A DNA stretch of 46,493 nt from Sphingobacterium thalpophilum (GTDB lineage: Bacteria > Bacteroidota > Bacteroidia > Sphingobacteriales > Sphingobacteriaceae): NCBI GenBank assembly GCA_945878525.1, contig CAMCTU010000006.1, forward strand, positions 1 to 46,493, given 5' to 3'. Numbering within the stretch: position 1 is the stretch's first letter; each line of letters begins with the position of its first letter. The translations under genes and the position numbers were made by a program. Shown one piece after another: positions 24,512 to 33,533 of the stretch. The notes beneath the pieces were generated by a model. It made no database searches and was not told where the DNA came from. It saw only the letters and a list, made by a program, of their open reading frames with translations.

Positions 24512-25987
24512 TTATTTATTTCTAAAACCTTCTGCTATTAAATATCTTTTTTCCTGAAACCTCTTTACCAGTTTATTGAGCCAAAACTCCCTGCTAATGA
24601 TAAATATCATACCGATGACCGCAATCAGAGTCAATCCCACTTCCGGGTAACCTAAAAGATCAAGCGGAAAATAAATGACGAATGGGGCAAGGAGGAGTGG
24701 AACACTAAGTATCCATTGAGATGCTCCAACACCCTCCCAGTTAAATGTAGACGCCTTGCTGAGGTCAATTCTGCGATAGTTTTGGTTAGCAAAATAAAGC
24801 ACCAGTAATGTATTTACTCCCAGATTCCATATGAACATAATGAAATGCACAATCAAAACCTTCCAGCCAAAGTATACATAGGGAATAGTCAATAAAAAAC
24901 AGACGGAAGAGAAAAAAGTGAACAACAGGAATTTTGATCGAAAAAAGTCTAGGGCACTGACTTTACTTACCAAAATTCCATCGAAATGGGCACTTTGCCA
25001 GCTAAACATAAACTGACCATAATTGATGATGAATATGCCGGTCATGAACATTCCGCAGAATACAATAGGTGCATATCCTGAAATGGCAGGGTTATTATAG
25101 AAAAGTAGTCCGTAAAACATAAATAGCAGGCTCATGGTTATAACAGAGCGCGGACGTTTATTTCTAAGAATCAGCTTTAACTCATTTGCTACAAGATCTC
25201 CTGCCTTTCCAAACCTGCTCAGATAAGGAATTTCAGTACTTGATTTATGCGAATTATCTGCTGTATGAAGTTCCTCTAAATAGAGGTTTGATTTAAGGTA
25301 ACGATAATTGATTATGTAGATTACTAAGGCTAACAACATAAACAGTATGCAGTAAAGCGGTTTAGCCAATACAATCTTGAATAATTCCGCAGAAACTGTT
25401 GAGATGGAAAAGAGTTTGAAGTAAAAATCAAGTGAGGCTAGTAATATCAAAGTGCCGAAGAAGATCAACATCCAGATTGCATTCAGATTCACTTTTCTTT
25501 TAATCCAGAGACTAAAAAAATGATTGGAAAGCGTGAGACCGATTATTGAAACAAGCAAACTCCAGAATTCGGCAAGACCATATTGTGGTATAACAGTTTT
25601 TATGAGTAATGGCAATGACAATAAAATTGGGGTCAGGTTAAAGGTTGACCATAGAGATGTTATAGAAAGATAATTAATAAGCTGATTTTTCTTAATTCGA
25701 AGATGCAGATAGGGTCTTACACTCAATGTGGGTAACTCCTGCATTTGAAAACGAAAGAGGAGATCCAGTAAAAAATAGTAAAGAATATAGCTATTGAATG
25801 AGTAAAGAACATCCTGCTCTGGGTTTGTATTGCTCAAAATCTTGTCTAGAAAAAAAGCAACGACAAGTACATTTAGAAGTAGGTATAGAATAAGAATTCC
25901 CATGACCACTCTCATGGCAATACTTTTTCCTGTATTCTTCGATCGCCAGAATGCTTTAGACTGGTGAATTAAAAAAGTTAAATTCAT
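24512..25987 (-). CDS. DUF5687 family ABC-2-type membrane protein
   Basis: A 491-residue polytopic membrane protein with about ten hydrophobic segments (for example VVMGILILYLLLNVLVVAFF, LYCILFMLLALVIYIINY, FLLFTFFSSVCFLLTIPYVY). The amino end MNLTFLIHQSKAFWRSK fits DUF5687, a Bacteroidota family that pairs with one ATPase. The 1-bp gap to the ATPase gene supports a shared complex. Substrate unknown. Confidence 0.82.
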   Translation of the reverse strand: MNLTFLIHQSKAFWRSKNTGKSIAMRVVMGILILYLLLNVLVVAFFLDKILSNTNPEQDVLYSFNSYILYYFLLDLLFRFQMQELPTLSVRPYLHLRIKKNQLINYLSITSLWSTFNLTPILLSLPLLIKTVIPQYGLAEFWSLLVSIIGLTLSNHFFSLWIKRKVNLNAIWMLIFFGTLILLASLDFYFKLFSISTVSAELFKIVLAKPLYCILFMLLALVIYIINYRYLKSNLYLEELHTADNSHKSSTEIPYLSRFGKAGDLVANELKLILRNKRPRSVITMSLLFMFYGLLFYNNPAISGYAPIVFCGMFMTGIFIINYGQFMFSWQSAHFDGILVSKVSALDFFRSKFLLFTFFSSVCFLLTIPYVYFGWKVLIVHFIMFIWNLGVNTLLVLYFANQNYRRIDLSKASTFNWEGVGASQWILSVPLLLAPFVIYFPLDLLGYPEVGLTLIAVIGMIFIISREFWLNKLVKRFQEKRYLIAEGFRNK

Positions 25988-26015
25988 ATTTGAAATTAAA
26001 TAAATTCATACAAAA

Positions 26016-27296
26016 TTAATATTTATACTTCCCCTTCCACAGGAATTCAAGTCGTTCACGAAGTTTTTCTTCTGCAGCATTATGTCCTGGGTCGTATAGC
26101 AGGGTCCCAGTCAGATTTTCAGGCATGTATTCCTGTGGGGTAAAATTATCTTTATAGGCATGAGAATATTCATATTCCTTGCCATAACCTATATTTTTCA
26201 TGAGTTTAGTTGGGGCATTTCGGAGGTGCAGTGGCACCGACTGGTCACCGGTTCTAGCCACAAGCTCCTGGGCTTTACTAATTGCCTCATAGCTTGCATT
26301 ACTTTTTGGGGATGATGCAAGGTAAGTAACAGTTTGTGAGAGAATAATTCTTGACTCGGGCCAGCCGATTACGTTAACAGCCTGAAAACAATTGTTAGCC
26401 AGAAGTAGCGCATTTGGGTTCGCATTTCCGATATCTTCAGATGCAAGAATTAATAAGCGACGGGCGATAAATGACGGATCTTCTCCCCCTGCAATCATTC
26501 GGGCCAGCCAATAGACTGCTGCGTTCGGATCACTTCCGCGGATAGATTTTATGAAAGCGGAGATAATATCATAATGCTGTTCGCCGGCTTTATCATAAAT
26601 AGCCATATTTTGCTGAACATATTTCATTACCAATTCATTGGTGATGCTTACATCCTGTTTACCCGTAGCATTAACTACAAGTTCCAATACATTCAATAGC
26701 TTCCTTGCATCTCCACCGGATAGACGCAACAGGGCTTCATGTTCTTTAAAAAAGATTTTCCTAACTTTCAGGTAGCTGTCTTCTTTAATTGCTTTGTTCA
26801 GTAATTCCAGCAAATCTTCTTCCGTAAGGTTTTGCAGAATGTAAACTTGGCTTCTGGATAGAAGAGCTGAAATAACCTCAAATGAAGGATTTTCAGTTGT
26901 TGCACCAATTAATGTAACTAAGCCCCGCTCAACTGCGCCTAGTAATGAATCTTGTTGGGATTTTGAGAAACGGTGAATCTCGTCAATGAAGAGTACAGGT
27001 AGATTTTCATTTTTCTCCTTTAAGATGGATGCCTTTTCAATCACCTCCCTGATGTCTTTGACACCCGAATTTATTGCACTCAGACTAAAAAATGGCCTTT
27101 TTAGTTGCTTTGAAATAATTAAAGCCAGTGTGGTTTTCCCAACTCCCGGCGGCCCCCAGAGAATCAGAGAAGGAAGCATCCCACTTTCAATTGCGAGTCG
27201 CAATATCGCTTCCTTGCCAACCAAATGCTTCTGTCCTACATAGTCATCCAGGCTATATGGGCGCATTCTCTCTGCTAAAGGAGGTATTGTTGCCAT
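26016..27296 (-). CDS. rarA: Replication-associated recombination protein RarA (MgsA)
   Basis: A 426-residue AAA+ ATPase of the RarA/MgsA/WRNIP1 group, which acts at stalled replication forks and interacts with single-strand-binding protein. N-terminal PLAERMRPYSLDDYVGQ is family-typical; Walker A GPPGVGKT is at 48-55, Walker B VLFIDEIHRF at 101-110, sensor 1 in LIGATTENPSF, and the C-terminal part contains the RGSDPNAAVYWLARM segment characteristic of the tetramerisation region. Length is normal. It lies 39 bp behind cphA and 28 bp before the DUF5687 gene; a link to cyanophycin is not expected, so readthrough from the cphA promoter is plausible. Confidence 0.96.
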   Translation of the reverse strand: MATIPPLAERMRPYSLDDYVGQKHLVGKEAILRLAIESGMLPSLILWGPPGVGKTTLALIISKQLKRPFFSLSAINSGVKDIREVIEKASILKEKNENLPVLFIDEIHRFSKSQQDSLLGAVERGLVTLIGATTENPSFEVISALLSRSQVYILQNLTEEDLLELLNKAIKEDSYLKVRKIFFKEHEALLRLSGGDARKLLNVLELVVNATGKQDVSITNELVMKYVQQNMAIYDKAGEQHYDIISAFIKSIRGSDPNAAVYWLARMIAGGEDPSFIARRLLILASEDIGNANPNALLLANNCFQAVNVIGWPESRIILSQTVTYLASSPKSNASYEAISKAQELVARTGDQSVPLHLRNAPTKLMKNIGYGKEYEYSHAYKDNFTPQEYMPENLTGTLLYDPGHNAAEEKLRERLEFLWKGKYKY

Positions 27297-27335
27297 TTTA
27301 TAAATGTTAGTTCAATTTGTTCATTTCAAGTAAGT

Positions 27336-29951
27336 TTAAAGACCAACTTCTTTGTCCTGAAAATTCTGAACCAGACCCACTGCATCGGTAACCGAATCGC
27401 CAATAATTGTGATAAAAGACCCCATTTGTTTATTTTTTACTGCATAGTTAAAGGCATCTTTACCTTTATTGATAATTTGAATATCAATTTCTGGCTTTAC
27501 TTCCTTCAAACCATCTAACAGTAAATTAATTATTTCCTCCCTGCTTCTGCCCCTTAGGTACTTCTCCTGACAGATAATCACGTTGTCGAACATTTGTGCT
27601 GAAATTCTTCCAATTTCCCTGAGATCCTCATCCCGCCGGTCGCCGGTTCCCGAAATTATTCCGATACTTTGTTTAATGTCTAAGGTGGATAGAAAATCCT
27701 TGATGCCCCGCAAACCATCAGGATTATGGGCAAAGTCAACCATTATTTTACAGTCTTTTAAATCGAAAATATTCATCCGGCCGGGTGTCTGTGCTACAGA
27801 TGGAATGAATGTTTCTAGAGATAAGCGTATGTCTTCAATTTTAAAACCCCAGACGAATGTCGCAAGACTTGCTGCCAGTACATTCTGTGTCATGAAACTC
27901 ACAGTGCCGTTAAAAGTGATTGGAACATGAGTTACCTTCTCTATTCTTATTTTCCAGTCGCCTTTTTTGATGGTAATGAAACCATTCTCATAAATAGCGG
28001 CTATACCACCTTTTTGACAATGATCCTTTATAACCTTATTTTTCTCATCGAGTGAAAAGTAGGCAATATTGCAGCGGGCATCTTGTGCAAGTTTAACACA
28101 ATTTTTATTATCTGCATTTAAAATAGCCCAGCCATCATTTTTTACAGATTTTAACACAACTCCTTTGACGCGTGCAAGATCATCAAGTGTATGAATATCT
28201 GAAATTCCTAAATGGTCCTCTTGAATATTTGTTATTACAGCAATATCACAATGACCAAAGCCCAGGCCTGATCTCAAAATCCCTCCCCTTGCGGTTTCCA
28301 GGACAGCGAATTCCACTGTCGGATCTTTCAACACAAATTCAGCGCTAACCGGACCTGTGGTATCTCCCTTTAGTAACATAGAATTCTGAATATATACCCC
28401 GTCTGTTGTCGTAAAACCAACTCGGTATCCATTATTTTTTACAATATGTGCGATAAGCCTGGTCGTTGTGGTCTTACCATTTGTACCTGTTACTGCGATA
28501 ATTGGTATTCGAGCTGACTTTCCCGGGGGATAAAGCATGTCTATTACAGGTGCAGCAACATTTCTAGGAAGGCCTTCACTGGGAGCAAGATGCATTCTAA
28601 AGCCTGGAGCGGCATTCACTTCGAGAACAACTCCTCCGTTATCAGTCAGGAGTTCAGTTAAATTTTTTGCCATGATATCAATTCCACAAATATCCAGGCC
28701 AATTACCCGGGCTATTCGTTCGCACATGAAAACATTTTGGGGATGTACCAAATCAGTAACATCAATTGATGTACCACCTGTGCTTAAATTGGCCGTAGAT
28801 TTTAAATATACGATCTCAGATTTTTCAGGAATGGAATCCAGGGCATAACCTTTTTTATCAAGCAGGTCGAGAGTATCACGGTCAATTCCTATCTCAGTTA
28901 ACACATTTTCATGGCCATAGCCCCGGCGTGGATCGCTATTTTCAATTTCAATTAATCTATTAACCGTATTTATACCATCTCCTACAACATGTGCAGGAAC
29001 ACGTTGAGCTGCTGCAACCATGCGATTATCTATCACCAAAACCCTGAAATCATGGCCAGTTATAAATCGTTCAGCGATAACCCGATGCGAATATTTTTGT
29101 GCGTAAGCAAACGCTGCTATAGCCTCTTCTTTACTATTTACATTAATAGTGGCTCCTTTTCCGTGATTCCCATTCAAAGGTTTAAAAACTAAGGGAAATC
29201 CAATTTGATCAAGAGCAATTTCTAAGTCTTCAATAGTGGAAATTGTTAAGCCCTTTGCAACCGGTATGGCTTGTTCCTGTAAAATACGCTTGGTTTCATC
29301 TTTGTTTCCGGCCAGGTCAACAGCAATACTACTTGTTTTAGCAGTCATAGTAGCTCTGAATCGAACCTGGTTTACTCCATATCCCAGCTGAACCAGCGAA
29401 CTTTTGTTTAAACGGATGAATGGAATTTTCCTCGCAACAGCTTCTTCCACGATTGAAGCGGTACTTGGACCAAAACGTTCCCGTTCCCGCATTTTTTTCA
29501 TGGTCATAATATCATTTTCAATATCATAATCTTCACCTGTAATTAATTGTTCAGCAATTCGAACAGAAGCTTCTGCAGCATAAACACCAACGGTCTCTTC
29601 AATATAGCTGAATACTACATTGTAAATTCCCGAGGTTTTTGTCTCTCGTGTGCGCCCAAAGCCTGTCTCCATTCCTGCCAGGGATTGTAGCTCAAGTGCG
29701 ATATGCTCAATAACATGACCCATCCATGTACCCATTTCTACCCTTTCAAAAAATCCGCCTTGATAGCCCGGTGAACAGCGGTGAGTATATAGGCTTGGTA
29801 TTAACTTTTCAATTCTATCTCTGAATCCATCAATTTTATTGGTTGGTCTCTGTTCCAGGTCTTCAAGATCAAGACGCATTTGAATCAATTTTCTGCGATT
29901 TACAGACCATATGTTTGGTCCTTTTAAAACCTGTATACCCAATATTTTCAT
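27336..29951 (-). CDS. cphA: Cyanophycin synthetase CphA
   Basis: An 871-residue enzyme that builds multi-L-arginyl-poly-L-aspartate from Asp, Arg and ATP, storing nitrogen as insoluble granules. The three parts of CphA1 are visible: an N-terminal domain with the typical HRCSPGYQGGF and GTWMGHVIEHIALELQ segments, an ATP-grasp domain with FKPLNGNHGKGATI and ICGIDIMAK (Asp-to-chain amidation), and a Mur-ligase-like domain with P-loop VTGTNGKTTTT (Lys493) and DFAHNPDGL (Arg addition). Length matches CphA1. It diverges from cphB-iaaA, so one locus codes for building and breakdown of the polymer. It starts a minus-strand run with rarA and others. Confidence 0.95.
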   Translation of the reverse strand: MKILGIQVLKGPNIWSVNRRKLIQMRLDLEDLEQRPTNKIDGFRDRIEKLIPSLYTHRCSPGYQGGFFERVEMGTWMGHVIEHIALELQSLAGMETGFGRTRETKTSGIYNVVFSYIEETVGVYAAEASVRIAEQLITGEDYDIENDIMTMKKMRERERFGPSTASIVEEAVARKIPFIRLNKSSLVQLGYGVNQVRFRATMTAKTSSIAVDLAGNKDETKRILQEQAIPVAKGLTISTIEDLEIALDQIGFPLVFKPLNGNHGKGATINVNSKEEAIAAFAYAQKYSHRVIAERFITGHDFRVLVIDNRMVAAAQRVPAHVVGDGINTVNRLIEIENSDPRRGYGHENVLTEIGIDRDTLDLLDKKGYALDSIPEKSEIVYLKSTANLSTGGTSIDVTDLVHPQNVFMCERIARVIGLDICGIDIMAKNLTELLTDNGGVVLEVNAAPGFRMHLAPSEGLPRNVAAPVIDMLYPPGKSARIPIIAVTGTNGKTTTTRLIAHIVKNNGYRVGFTTTDGVYIQNSMLLKGDTTGPVSAEFVLKDPTVEFAVLETARGGILRSGLGFGHCDIAVITNIQEDHLGISDIHTLDDLARVKGVVLKSVKNDGWAILNADNKNCVKLAQDARCNIAYFSLDEKNKVIKDHCQKGGIAAIYENGFITIKKGDWKIRIEKVTHVPITFNGTVSFMTQNVLAASLATFVWGFKIEDIRLSLETFIPSVAQTPGRMNIFDLKDCKIMVDFAHNPDGLRGIKDFLSTLDIKQSIGIISGTGDRRDEDLREIGRISAQMFDNVIICQEKYLRGRSREEIINLLLDGLKEVKPEIDIQIINKGKDAFNYAVKNKQMGSFITIIGDSVTDAVGLVQNFQDKEVGL

Positions 29952-29978
29952 GTAGTATTTTTAATTTTTAATGATTAG

Positions 29979-29994
29979 TAACAAACCTTTGTTA
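29979..29994. promoter_or_regulatory. Palindrome TAACAAA-CC-TTTGTTA, operator candidate for cphA
   Basis: Perfect 7-bp arms with a 2-bp spacer, 28 bp upstream of the cphA ATG. It also provides a TTTG on the minus strand. Position and symmetry suit a repressor dimer site, but no consensus is recognised. Confidence 0.4.
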
Positions 29995-30098
29995 AAAGTT
30001 ACTTCAGGATTCAATGAATTTGTATTTACTCAATTTATGCTAAATCTATCCGGCATCTTTCTAAGGTATTTATAAGATGTTTATTTATCTGCCGTGTG

Positions 30099-30113
30099 TC
30101 AGCATAATGCTGA
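30099..30113. promoter_or_regulatory. Palindrome TCAGCAT-A-ATGCTGA in the cphA/cphB spacer
   Basis: Perfect 7-bp arms with a single central base, about midway between the two divergent genes. No T run follows, so a terminator is unlikely; a DNA-binding protein site is the simplest reading. Confidence 0.45.
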
Positions 30114-30372
30114 TAAATACGCTAATATCGTTCGAAAAAATGAAAATGAGCAAACTTAATTGTGGTATAGCTCAGTTTCTGATGATAGTATGAATTGGAA
30201 TTCTTGCTAATTCTCCATGTGAATTAAACCAACAACAAGATATAGAGAGATACGAATGTATTAAATTTTGACCCAATTAAATGATACAATTTTTTCGGTA
30301 AATATGTTTTAAAATCGCCCATTATGTTGAAAAGTTTAGCAATAAATTTCTGAACATATTATGATGGTAGTA

Positions 30373-30380
30373 TATATTTG
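30373..30380 (+). promoter_or_regulatory. Candidate -7 box TATATTTG of cphB-iaaA
   Basis: An exact TAnnTTTG match, 30 bp before the cphB ATG, with a partial -33 element (TTTC at 30347-30350) 22 bp upstream. Spacing is within the Bacteroidota sigma-A range. Confidence 0.5.
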
Positions 30381-30410
30381 ATATTAAAGTAACGAGATCT
30401 TAATATTACT

Positions 30411-31322
30411 ATGGTTCCAAAGGGCAAACTTCTTATAATTGGTGGCGCGGTTGATCTGGGAAGTTCACTAAATTACAACGAAAATATCAGTCATCCGCAT
30501 TATATAAAATTCTTCGAACTTGGGATTCTTAAGCGAATTATAAGGGAATCAGCAAAAGCGGAAGATTCTATTGTAGAAGTTATTACTACGGCATCAAAAA
30601 TACCCGAAATAGTGGGTAAGGAGTATATTAATTCATTCAAACAGCTTCAGGTTAATAATGTTCATGTAATGGATATCCGATCAAGAAGTGATGCTAATAT
30701 CCCTGAATATTTGGAACGCATTGCAAATGCAGATGTAGTGATGTTTACTGGTGGAGATCAGCTGCGTTTGAGTTCGATATTTGGCGGTGCCCCCTTTCTG
30801 CATTTGTTGAAAAAACGGTACCATGAAGATAATTTTCTGATTGCCGGAACATCTGCTGGAGCTGCCGCCGCGTCTACAAATATGATCTATCGTGGCAGCA
30901 GTAGCGAGGCATTAATCAAAGGGGAAGTTCAGATTACCGCAGGTTTGGGTTTTATTGACTCAGTAATCGTAGATACTCATTTTGTGCAGCGTGGCAGAAT
31001 AGGACGCTTATTTTATGCTGTTGCCAGTAATCCGGGGATGCTAGGTATTGGCCTTGGAGAGGATGCCGGCCTGTTAATTACTGAAGGAAATTGTCTGGAA
31101 GCCATTGGTTCAGGCCTGACAATTTTGGTTGACGGCCGCTTTATCAGCGAAACAAGTATTTATGAAGTAGAGTTAGGATCGCCGGTTTCGATAGGTGGCC
31201 TGAAGGTCCATGTGATGTCTATATTTGATAAATACGATCTCGAAAGGCATGAACTAACCATTCAAAAAACAATAAAGATGGAAGAAGGGGTATTTTTGAA
31301 GGTTAAAAATGAAGATTATTAA
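30411..31322 (+). CDS. cphB: Cyanophycinase CphB
   Basis: A 303-residue serine exopeptidase (S51 family) that cuts cyanophycin into beta-Asp-Arg dipeptides. The nucleophile is Ser148 in the GTSAGAAA elbow, preceded by the VVMFTGGDQ strand; a conserved VDTHFVQRGR segment and GLGEDAGLLI follow as in other cyanophycinases. The start MVPKGKLLIIGG fits the family. The lack of a signal peptide places it in the cytosol, matching intracellular granule use. The stop codon overlaps the start of iaaA by one base, so the degradation pair is translationally coupled. Confidence 0.95.
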   Translation: MVPKGKLLIIGGAVDLGSSLNYNENISHPHYIKFFELGILKRIIRESAKAEDSIVEVITTASKIPEIVGKEYINSFKQLQVNNVHVMDIRSRSDANIPEYLERIANADVVMFTGGDQLRLSSIFGGAPFLHLLKKRYHEDNFLIAGTSAGAAAASTNMIYRGSSSEALIKGEVQITAGLGFIDSVIVDTHFVQRGRIGRLFYAVASNPGMLGIGLGEDAGLLITEGNCLEAIGSGLTILVDGRFISETSIYEVELGSPVSIGGLKVHVMSIFDKYDLERHELTIQKTIKMEEGVFLKVKNEDY

Positions 31323-32170
31323 TGCATTCTAAATTAATTATCCACGGTGGATTTTTTAGTGAATCCCATACAAATTCTCAGGTTAAACTAGCTAAACAGA
31401 AAGCTCTTTCTGACATTGTAAATAAGTCTTTCAACTATTTAAATTCCCATTCTGCCCTGGAAACTTCAGTTTATGCTGTTTCTCTGCTCGAAGATTGCGA
31501 ACTCTTTAATGCAGGGATCGGATCTCAAATTCAAAGTGATGGAAAAATCAGACTTAGTGCAGGTTTAATGGATGGAAGCAGTGGCAAGTTTTCGGGAGTG
31601 ATAAATATTGAGGATGTAAAGAATCCAATATTAATCGCTGAGAAGCTGATGTCAGTAGATGACCGGGTACTGAGTGGTAAAGGGGCATTGGACTTTGCCA
31701 GAATAAATGGATTCGAATACTTTAATACAGAAACCCAGCAACGAAGAGAAGAATATACCAAGAAGTTAAATGCCTCTATTGGCCTAGGTACAGTTGGATG
31801 TGTTGCTTTAGATGACAAAGGTAATATTGCAGCGGCCACATCAACAGGAGGTAAGGGTTTTGAAATTCCAGGACGTGTCAGTGATTCTGCTACAGCAGCA
31901 GGCAATTTTGCCAATCAATTTGCAGGTATATCTTGTACAGGGGTTGGTGAAGATATTGTAAGTGCCGGACTAGCAGTAAAAATTGTAACACGGATCAGTG
32001 ACGGCATGAGTCTCAAAGCCGCTTCTGATAAGTCATTTCAGGAACTCAAAGTAAATGACGGTTTTGCTGGAATAATCGGAATTTCTTCAAATGGAGACTT
32101 ATATCATTGTGATTCACATCCATATATGGTTTGGGCGGCATATGACAGGGAATTATCAGTTTTTTCTTGA
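31322..32170 (+). CDS. iaaA: Isoaspartyl dipeptidase / plant-type asparaginase (IaaA-like)
   Basis: A 282-residue Ntn-hydrolase of the plant-type asparaginase family. It is expected to cleave itself before Thr157 in GLGTVGCVALD, which then becomes the nucleophile. Further motifs are KLIIHGG at the start, ATSTGGKGFEIPGRVSDS (substrate carboxylate binding) and GVGEDIVSAG. Coupled to cphB by a one-base overlap, it most likely splits beta-Asp-Arg dipeptides made by CphB into Asp and Arg, which completes cyanophycin breakdown. The protein is cytosolic. It is somewhat shorter than E. coli IaaA (about 320 residues). Confidence 0.93.
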   Translation: MHSKLIIHGGFFSESHTNSQVKLAKQKALSDIVNKSFNYLNSHSALETSVYAVSLLEDCELFNAGIGSQIQSDGKIRLSAGLMDGSSGKFSGVINIEDVKNPILIAEKLMSVDDRVLSGKGALDFARINGFEYFNTETQQRREEYTKKLNASIGLGTVGCVALDDKGNIAAATSTGGKGFEIPGRVSDSATAAGNFANQFAGISCTGVGEDIVSAGLAVKIVTRISDGMSLKAASDKSFQELKVNDGFAGIIGISSNGDLYHCDSHPYMVWAAYDRELSVFS

Positions 32171-32283
32171 TCTTTATATTGGCATATAATTTTAGAACTC
32201 TTTTTACGTTTCAATCTCACAATATCGTTTTACGAGAGAAAAATTAGGCTTTAGTCGATCCCAACTCCTGACAGTAAAATAGA

Positions 32284-33378
32284 ATGAACTTAAGATTAGC
32301 TGCTTTTGTATTGCTATTTGTGAACAATCCTGAAAGCAGAAGTAAGGTAGGGTTTCCTATTTTAGAAACCACAGCTGATACCACATTTTACCCTAACATT
32401 GTATCTAAATATTCCGGTCTTGATACATTAAAGCAAGAACTTAGCAGGCAATGGTCTGGCCCGGGAATTGCTGCATTCAGGCAATATCTTGACGCTGTTA
32501 AGTTCCACGAGCAGTTAAAGGCTTCTGATAATATTCCTTTTGTGTTTCCAAGTTCAGCCGGAATATACAATGGGTCGTTAAAGTCTGATTCATTGAGTGC
32601 CTTTGATCAGCTTCTTTTTCTTTCCAGGAATCTTGGTGATCGTAAAACGGAAGCAGGGGTTCTTAATTCTTATGCGCTCAGTCATGCTTTAAATGGAAAA
32701 ATGGATTATGCAATTAATTTGTTAAATAGCGCGATAGCATTGAATCTAGGAATAAATAATATGGTTTCGCTCAGAAGTAATTATTTAACACTACAACGGA
32801 TTAACAGATATAAAGGAAATCTTGTTGAGGCTCTAAAATATAGTCAAGCCATAATTCTAATTGATCAACACACAAAAAATAATAGATTACTTGCAGAAGC
32901 TTTTATGGATCAGGCAGAAATTCTTACTAGTCAGAGAAGCTATACAGATGCAGAATCACTGGTTCTAAGGAAGGCTTTGCCTTTATACTATTATGGCTTG
33001 AAAGATAAGAATGGTATAATCCGTTGCTATGATCAGCTCGCAGATACCTATCACAAGCAAAAAAAATTTACACAGGCTAAATGGTTTTACATTCAGTCGA
33101 ATATGCTTGCACGTAAAATAAACAGCCCTTTGGATATTGTGAAATCCTTGATCAACTTAGCGCATGTCAAAATGTCAATAGGGGATTATCAGCTTGCCCT
33201 GTTAGATTACAAAGAAGCAGAACAAATAGCTTTAAAAAATAAATTCAAAGACCAGTTAATTGAAATTAAGAGTCACCTTTCGGATGTTCATGATAAATTA
33301 GGCAACTCAGGTGCCGCTAGTTCTGCTTTTTATGAGTTTAAGGTCATGAGGGAGACATTTTTGAGAACAATCCAATAA
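32284..33378 (+). CDS. TPR repeat protein with N-terminal leader
   Basis: A 364-residue protein whose residues 100-350 are helical pairs of tetratricopeptide type: LNSYALSHALNGKMDYAIN, YLTLQRINRYKGNLVEAL, CYDQLADTYHKQKKFTQA and LINLAHVKMSIGDYQLALL. The first 18 residues are hydrophobic (MNLRLAAFVLLFV) but the leader is short. The arrangement resembles the sensor part of Bacteroidota TPR-histidine kinases, but there is no kinase or DNA-binding domain. Function unknown; probably a protein-interaction scaffold in the periplasm. Neighbours give no further clue. Confidence 0.75.
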   Translation: MNLRLAAFVLLFVNNPESRSKVGFPILETTADTTFYPNIVSKYSGLDTLKQELSRQWSGPGIAAFRQYLDAVKFHEQLKASDNIPFVFPSSAGIYNGSLKSDSLSAFDQLLFLSRNLGDRKTEAGVLNSYALSHALNGKMDYAINLLNSAIALNLGINNMVSLRSNYLTLQRINRYKGNLVEALKYSQAIILIDQHTKNNRLLAEAFMDQAEILTSQRSYTDAESLVLRKALPLYYYGLKDKNGIIRCYDQLADTYHKQKKFTQAKWFYIQSNMLARKINSPLDIVKSLINLAHVKMSIGDYQLALLDYKEAEQIALKNKFKDQLIEIKSHLSDVHDKLGNSGAASSAFYEFKVMRETFLRTIQ

Positions 33379-33500
33379 TTAAAGGTGTGTTTTTTTCTCT
33401 GATTCCTTTTTTAGGTATATTTAGAGTCTTTAAAAAAAATACATAAACATGTTACATGGATTTTCCGCTTATCAGGTACTTTCCATGATTATAGTTAGTT

Positions 33501-33512
33501 TTTGGTACCAAA
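33501..33512. promoter_or_regulatory. Palindrome TTTGGTACCAAA before the protease gene
   Basis: A perfect 12-bp palindrome 22 bp upstream of the S41 protease ATG. It may be an operator or chance; it is too close to the start to be a -33 element. Confidence 0.3.
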
Positions 33513-33533
33513 TTAGATACCGTAGATTCTGAA

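Larger units (their letters stand above)
29952..30410. other. Divergent control region between cphA and cphB, 459 bp
   Basis: Long, AT-rich and without coding frames. It holds a palindrome near the cphA start (29979-29994), a second in the centre (30099-30113) and a promoter candidate before cphB (30373-30380). Its length is unusual in this otherwise tightly packed segment and points to regulated transcription of synthesis and degradation genes. Confidence 0.55.

Noticed and set aside
31531-31914. 127-codon minus-strand open frame
   Set aside because: Antisense to iaaA; Pro/Leu/Ser-rich translation without family character.
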